Under the pieces are notes generated by a model. That model was not told where the DNA came from. It searched no databases and worked only from the letters and a program-made list of their open reading frames with translations. This document shows, piece after piece, positions 26,202-29,137 of a stretch of 29,137 bases of DNA; within the stretch, counting starts at the first letter, position 1, and every line of letters begins with the position of its first letter. The translations under genes were made by a program, and so were the position numbers. The DNA comes from an uncultured Roseateles sp. (GTDB taxonomy: Bacteria > Pseudomonadota > Gammaproteobacteria > Burkholderiales > Burkholderiaceae), in assembly GCA_946886855.1 (NCBI GenBank), contig CAMPJJ010000071.1, forward strand, positions 1 to 29,137. The letters run 5' to 3'.

Positions 26202-27833
26202 TCAGTGGCCGCCGCTCGAGGCCGCCTGCCGTTTCGCCCGTTCAGCGCGGCGCTCGGCGATCCAGGCTTCCCGCTCGGCGGGACTCATCTTCATGACCTT
26301 CTCTTGGACATCGGGCGGCAGGCGGTCCAGCCAAGCGGGACGTTCGCCGCCGGCTTGAGCGGCATCGTTGCGGGCTTCCGCGGTCGGCGCGCGCAGTGCG
26401 GCGTCGGCCGGGTTGCCCGAACCGCTCGCGGTACCGCCTTGCGGCGCCGAAGCCCGGCCCCACGCGCCGGAGGCGCCACCACCGGGCGCGCTGGCGCCGC
26501 GGCCGCGACGCGGCGCCGCGTTGGCGCCGGCCCGCTGCTTCGGATCGGCGGCGATGACCTCGACCTTCGCGCCTTCGCGCAGCCGGTCGACGCCGTCGAT
26601 GACGACGCGCTCGCCCGGCTCGATCCTGCCGTCCACGGCCATCCAGTCGCCGTCGACCGCGCCGGTCTGGACGACCCGCGTGGAGACGGTGTTGTCCGCG
26701 CCCACGACGTAGACGTAGAAGCCTTGCGAGCCGCGCAGCACCGCGGCGGCCGGCACGGCCAGGCGGTTCTGCTCGGTCGCGAGCTGCAGCTTCACGCTGA
26801 CCGACTGGTTGGGATAGAGCGCGTCGTCGTCGTTCGGGAACAGCGCCTTGAGCTTGATCGTGTCGGTGGCGATGTCGATCGCGTTGTCGGCCGTCGCGAG
26901 CTTGCCGGTGGCCAGGCGCGTCTTGCCGTCGCGGCTCCAGGCCTCGACCGTCATCGAGGTCTTGCCCTTCAACCCGGCGCTGACCTGTGGCAGCAGCGCC
27001 GACGGCACCGCGAAGGTCAACGCGATCGGACGCGTCTGCGTGATGCTGACGATGCCGTTGGTGTCGCCGGTCTGCACGACGTTGCCGATGTCCGCCTGCT
27101 TCAGGCCGACGCGGCCCGAGATCGGCGCCAGCACCCGGCTGTAGGTGACCTGCAGCCGGGCGCTGTCGACCGCGGCCTGGTCGGCCTTGACCGTGCCGGT
27201 GAGCTGGTTGACCGTGGCCTGCTGCGTGTCGACCTGCTGGCGCGCGATCGCGTCCTTGGCGAGCAGGTCCTGGTAGCGCGTCAGGTCGATGCGGGCGTTG
27301 TCCAGCGTGGCCTTGTCGCGGGCGAGCTGGCCCTCGGCCTGGCCGAGCGCGGCCTGGAAGGCGCGCGGATCGATCTGCGCCAGCGTCTGCCCGGCCTTCA
27401 CCTGCTGGCCTTCCGTGAAGTGGATCTGCTGCAGCACGCCGCTGACCTGCGCGCGCACGACGGCGGTGTTGGAGGCGGTGATTGTGCCGATCGCGGCCGC
27501 CGTGTGGCGGATGTCCTGCAGCCGGGCGGGCATCACCGACACCGGTTGCACGCGGTTGGCGGCGAAGCGGCCGCCGCGGCCGGCACCGCCCCCCCCAGGG
27601 ACGCCCGGGCCGCCGGCACCGGCCGGACCGCTCGCCGCGGAGGCGGGACCGCCCGCCGTGCCGTCAGCGCCACGGCCCTTCCACCACCACCAGCCGCCGG
27701 CTGCGATGGACAGCACGACCACGCCAAGGATCCAGGGCGTCGCCCGGCCTTGCTGTTGGCGGGGCTTCGATGCGTGGAGGAGGGGGGAGAAGACAGTCCC
27801 CGGCGCGCCGGGCAGGTTCTTGTTCGTGTTCAT
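26202..27833 (-). CDS. mdtA: Periplasmic adaptor (membrane fusion protein) MdtA type
   Basis: This is the adaptor subunit linking the RND pumps to the outer-membrane channel. The 543-residue product has a cytoplasmic N-terminus, one membrane helix (about 34-50, [18 protein letters not shown]), then a Gly/Pro/Ala-rich linker (about 55-92). The conserved core follows: the lipoyl half-motif [31 protein letters not shown], a helical hairpin, the second half-motif [19 protein letters not shown], beta-barrel and membrane-proximal domains. Unusually, about 112 residues follow the core (from about 432): a low-complexity linker, then a charged helix with [25 protein letters not shown]. coli MdtA is about 415 residues. 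It is the first gene of the operon, transcribed from the 226-base gap upstream. Confidence 0.94.
   Translation of the reverse strand: MNTNKNLPGAPGTVFSPLLHASKPRQQQGRATPWILGVVVLSIAAGGWWWWKGRGADGTAGGPASAASGPAGAGGPGVPGGGGAGRGGRFAANRVQPVSVMPARLQDIRHTAAAIGTITASNTAVVRAQVSGVLQQIHFTEGQQVKAGQTLAQIDPRAFQAALGQAEGQLARDKATLDNARIDLTRYQDLLAKDAIARQQVDTQQATVNQLTGTVKADQAAVDSARLQVTYSRVLAPISGRVGLKQADIGNVVQTGDTNGIVSITQTRPIALTFAVPSALLPQVSAGLKGKTSMTVEAWSRDGKTRLATGKLATADNAIDIATDTIKLKALFPNDDDALYPNQSVSVKLQLATEQNRLAVPAAAVLRGSQGFYVYVVGADNTVSTRVVQTGAVDGDWMAVDGRIEPGERVVIDGVDRLREGAKVEVIAADPKQRAGANAAPRRGRGASAPGGGASGAWGRASAPQGGTASGSGNPADAALRAPTAEARNDAAQAGGERPAWLDRLPPDVQEKVMKMSPAEREAWIAERRAERAKRQAASSGGH
27589..27596 (-). repeat. 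G8 homopolymer inside mdtA
   Basis: Eight consecutive G on the coding strand encode part of the Gly-rich linker (codons GGG GGG GGC) near residue 80, before the conserved adaptor core. A one-base slip would truncate the adaptor and silence the pump. Confidence 0.7.
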
Positions 27834-27854
27834 TCGGGCGGGCGATGCTTGCTA

Positions 27855-27880
27855 TGTCGCTACCCTAGTATCTGGCGACA
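27855..27880. promoter_or_regulatory. Inverted repeat upstream of mdtA
   Basis: Arms TGTCGC and GCGACA are separated by 14 bases and end 22 bases before the mdtA ATG. The position suits a repressor operator or a 5' leader hairpin for the efflux operon. No regulator gene is adjacent. Confidence 0.4.
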
Positions 27881-27937
27881 GCAGCCTGGTGTACCCAAGG
27901 AAAAGAATCGCAAAGCGTCCGGGCTAACCCGCGTATC

Positions 27938-27971
27938 TGCGGGGGAAGTGCGGGGGAAGTGCGGGGGGAAG
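27938..27971. repeat. Three tandem G-rich 11/11/12-base repeats
   Basis: TGCGGGGGAAG occurs twice and is followed by TGCGGGGGGAAG, in the gap between the mdtA start and the tlpA-like gene. The remaining sequence of this 226-base gap shows no gene. The function is unknown; slipped-strand copy-number variation is possible. Confidence 0.8.
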
Positions 27972-28013
27972 CGCGAGCAAAGCGTGCGCGGAAGCGCGTT
28001 GGGATCCGCCATG

Positions 28014-28037
28014 AAAAATGCCGCTCGGGAGCGGCAT
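28014..28037 (-). terminator. Intrinsic terminator of the TlpA-like gene
   Basis: On the minus strand, arms ATGCCGCT and AGCGGCAT enclose CCCG and run into five T. It starts 22 bases after the TlpA-like stop codon, so it ends that gene's transcript before the efflux operon promoter region. Confidence 0.85.
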
Positions 28038-28059
28038 GGATCGGTGGCGCGGCGCGGGC

Positions 28060-28569
28060 TCAGCTTTCGGCGAGCAGCTTCTCGATCGTGCCGTGCAGCG
28101 CGGCGAAGTCGGGCTCGCCGACGAAGCGCTTGACGATCTCGCCGCGCTTGTTGATCAGGAAGGTCGTCGGCGTGAGCTGCACCTTGCCGAAGCTGCGGGC
28201 GATCTCGCCGGTGCTGTCCATCGCGACGCCGAAAGGCAGGTTGCGGGTCTCGGCGTAGTTGGCGACGTAGGCCGGCGGGTCGTAGCTCATGGCCACGGCC
28301 AGCGTGTCGAAGCCCTTGTCCTTGTACTTCTGGTGCGTCGCGACGACCTGCGGCATTTCCTTGACGCAGGTGGTGCAGGAGGTCGCCCAGAAGTTGACCA
28401 GCATGACCTTGCCCGGCCACGCCTGCGCGGAGGCGTGTTTCGAGCCGTCGAGCAGCACGTAGTTCACCTGCGGGGCAGGTTCGGGCTTCAAGCCCTCATA
28501 GGCGAGGCCGGCGCCGATACCAACGGCGGCGACCAGCAGCAGGAGTCCGGACCAGCGAGGCAGCTTCAT
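28060..28569 (-). CDS. TlpA-like thiol:disulfide reductase
   Basis: This is a 169-residue membrane-anchored periplasmic thioredoxin-fold protein. A single N-terminal signal-anchor helix (MKLPRWSGLLLLVAAVGIGAG) precedes the thioredoxin domain with VNFWATSCTTCVKE (redox Cys65 and Cys68) and the cis-Pro loop LTPTTFLINKRGEI. TlpA/ResA-type proteins keep periplasmic thiols reduced, for example during cytochrome c or cytochrome oxidase assembly; the dithiol CTTC is compatible with that role, but the client is unknown. It has its own terminator downstream, and no neighbour suggests an operon. Confidence 0.92.
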   Translation of the reverse strand: MKLPRWSGLLLLVAAVGIGAGLAYEGLKPEPAPQVNYVLLDGSKHASAQAWPGKVMLVNFWATSCTTCVKEMPQVVATHQKYKDKGFDTLAVAMSYDPPAYVANYAETRNLPFGVAMDSTGEIARSFGKVQLTPTTFLINKRGEIVKRFVGEPDFAALHGTIEKLLAES

Positions 28570-28679
28570 GGGCGGAAGTGTAGGCCCGGGACGGCAGCCC
28601 CGCGACTTTGGTCGGGCTTAAGCCAACAGCCTGTCAGGGCGACTTCGCGCAGGCGCCGACACGGGGGCGCACCGACGCG

Positions 28680-29137
28680 TCAGAGCGCCTTGGAGAGCTC
28701 GAACAGCAGCACCGACGGCAGCGCGTCCTGCAGGTTCTGCCGGGAGATGCGGGCCATGTGCTCCGCCGTCGCGGTGGACAGCTGGGTCTGCTGCTCGCCG
28801 TCCAGCACTTCGATGAAGCTGAAGCTGGGCACCTCGGCGGTGATGTCGGCGCGCAGGCGGTCGAAGTCGGCGTCGCGCATCGACTGCTCGAAGGCGATGC
28901 CGTGCGGCAGGCCTTCCTCGCAGAAGTGCAGCGCCTCGTCCATCGAGCCGACGGCGTCGATGATCAGTCCCATGTGGCGCACGGCGTTCTGGATCTCCTG
29001 ACGCACGTCACGTCGCGGCGAAACGATCAGCAGGTGGCAGCCCGCCAGCGGCTTGGAGTTGTGCGAGGGCGTCGGATCGTCCAGTTCGGGCCGCTCGGGG
29101 CGCTCGGGCCGGTCCGGCCGGGCGGGCGGGGGCAGTT
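28680..29137 (-). CDS. C-terminal part of a protein ending in a degenerate receiver domain (partial)
   Basis: The minus-strand frame is open from its stop at 28680 to the window edge, so the gene is incomplete at its 5' end; at least 152 residues are visible. After a Pro/Arg/Glu-rich linker built of four R-P-(D/E) triplets, the sequence CHLLIVSPRRDVRQEIQNAVRHMGL resembles the start of a CheY-like receiver, and the rest has receiver-like alternation of strands and helices. The usual acidic pair is replaced by Ser-Pro, and the strand that normally ends in the phospho-acceptor Asp reads GIAFEQ, with Glu there. It may be the terminal pseudo-receiver of a hybrid histidine kinase. A GTG at 29006 could be mistaken for a start, but it lies inside the domain. 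Confidence 0.65.
   Translation of the reverse strand, partial: LPPPARPDRPERPERPELDDPTPSHNSKPLAGCHLLIVSPRRDVRQEIQNAVRHMGLIIDAVGSMDEALHFCEEGLPHGIAFEQSMRDADFDRLRADITAEVPSFSFIEVLDGEQQTQLSTATAEHMARISRQNLQDALPSVLLFELSKAL
29085..29120 (-). repeat. Nine-base tandem repeat coding for R-P-(D/E)
   Basis: Four units of nine bases encode RPD, RPE, RPE, RPE-like triplets in the linker upstream of the receiver-like domain of the partial gene. It is a low-complexity, probably flexible, linker. Confidence 0.6.

Noticed and set aside
23192..26296. A 1034-codon plus-strand open frame opposite the MdtB gene
   Set aside because: Same artefact as above; the minus-strand RND protein is unambiguous.
27938..27971. 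Start of a CRISPR array
   Set aside because: Units are only 11-12 bases, contiguous and without spacers; a simple tandem repeat.

Overview
The window is a GC-rich stretch of what looks like a Betaproteobacterium of the order Burkholderiales. A Roseateles/Mitsuaria/Rubrivivax-type relative is my best guess from protein wording and synteny; I could not check taxonomy. Support comes from the ruvA-ruvB pair, the phoH-ybeY pair with a TTG start, the block dacC / D-amino acid aminotransferase / ybeD / lipB / lipA, and a HemB of the Asp-rich (non-zinc) type. Most of the sequence is dense chromosomal housekeeping DNA with short intergenic gaps. I see no tRNA, rRNA, CRISPR array, transposase, integrase or phage gene.

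Layout. 111-1773 (minus): ruvB and ruvA (Holliday junction branch migration), preceded by a LexA-type CTG-N10-CAG site. 1884-4165 (minus): a NarL-type response regulator and its membrane histidine kinase. 4257-5998 (plus): phoH (with a long lysine-rich tail) and ybeY, overlapping by ATGA. 6002-8145 (minus): a CorA-family divalent cation transporter downstream of hemB. 8146-8366: a divergent intergenic region that holds a convincing free-standing small RNA gene, with three stem-loops and a very strong terminator; one loop exposes a CCUCC anti-Shine-Dalgarno-like sequence. 8367-13475 (plus): hemJ, a VanZ-family membrane protein, a thioredoxin-fold [2Fe-2S] ferredoxin, an alpha/beta hydrolase, D-Ala-D-Ala carboxypeptidase (PBP5/6 type), D-amino acid aminotransferase and ybeD. 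A Sel1-repeat gene on the minus strand (13517-14185) interrupts this block, which then resumes with lipB and lipA (14247-15958). 16149-18140 (plus): an exported M61-type metallopeptidase with a PDZ-like C-terminus. 18264-27833 (minus): a complete tripartite RND efflux operon of MdtABC/MuxABC type (adaptor, two RND pumps, NodT-family outer membrane lipoprotein). 28060-28569 (minus): a TlpA-like thioredoxin with its own terminator. 28680-29137 (minus): the C-terminal end of a protein running off the window, ending in a receiver-like domain that lacks the usual phospho-acceptor Asp.

How the genes work together. hemB and hemJ, early and late steps of heme synthesis, are divergent around the small RNA. 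lipB and lipA make the lipoyl cofactor. The carboxypeptidase and the D-amino acid aminotransferase both handle D-alanine-related chemistry. The four mdt/nodT genes encode one envelope-spanning pump. No intergenic gap exceeds 300 bases; positions 1-110 and 28570-28679 show no gene I can support. The best candidate for something undescribed is the small RNA at about 8238-8346. The remaining findings are nested or long palindromes, unusual protein tails and short tandem repeats.
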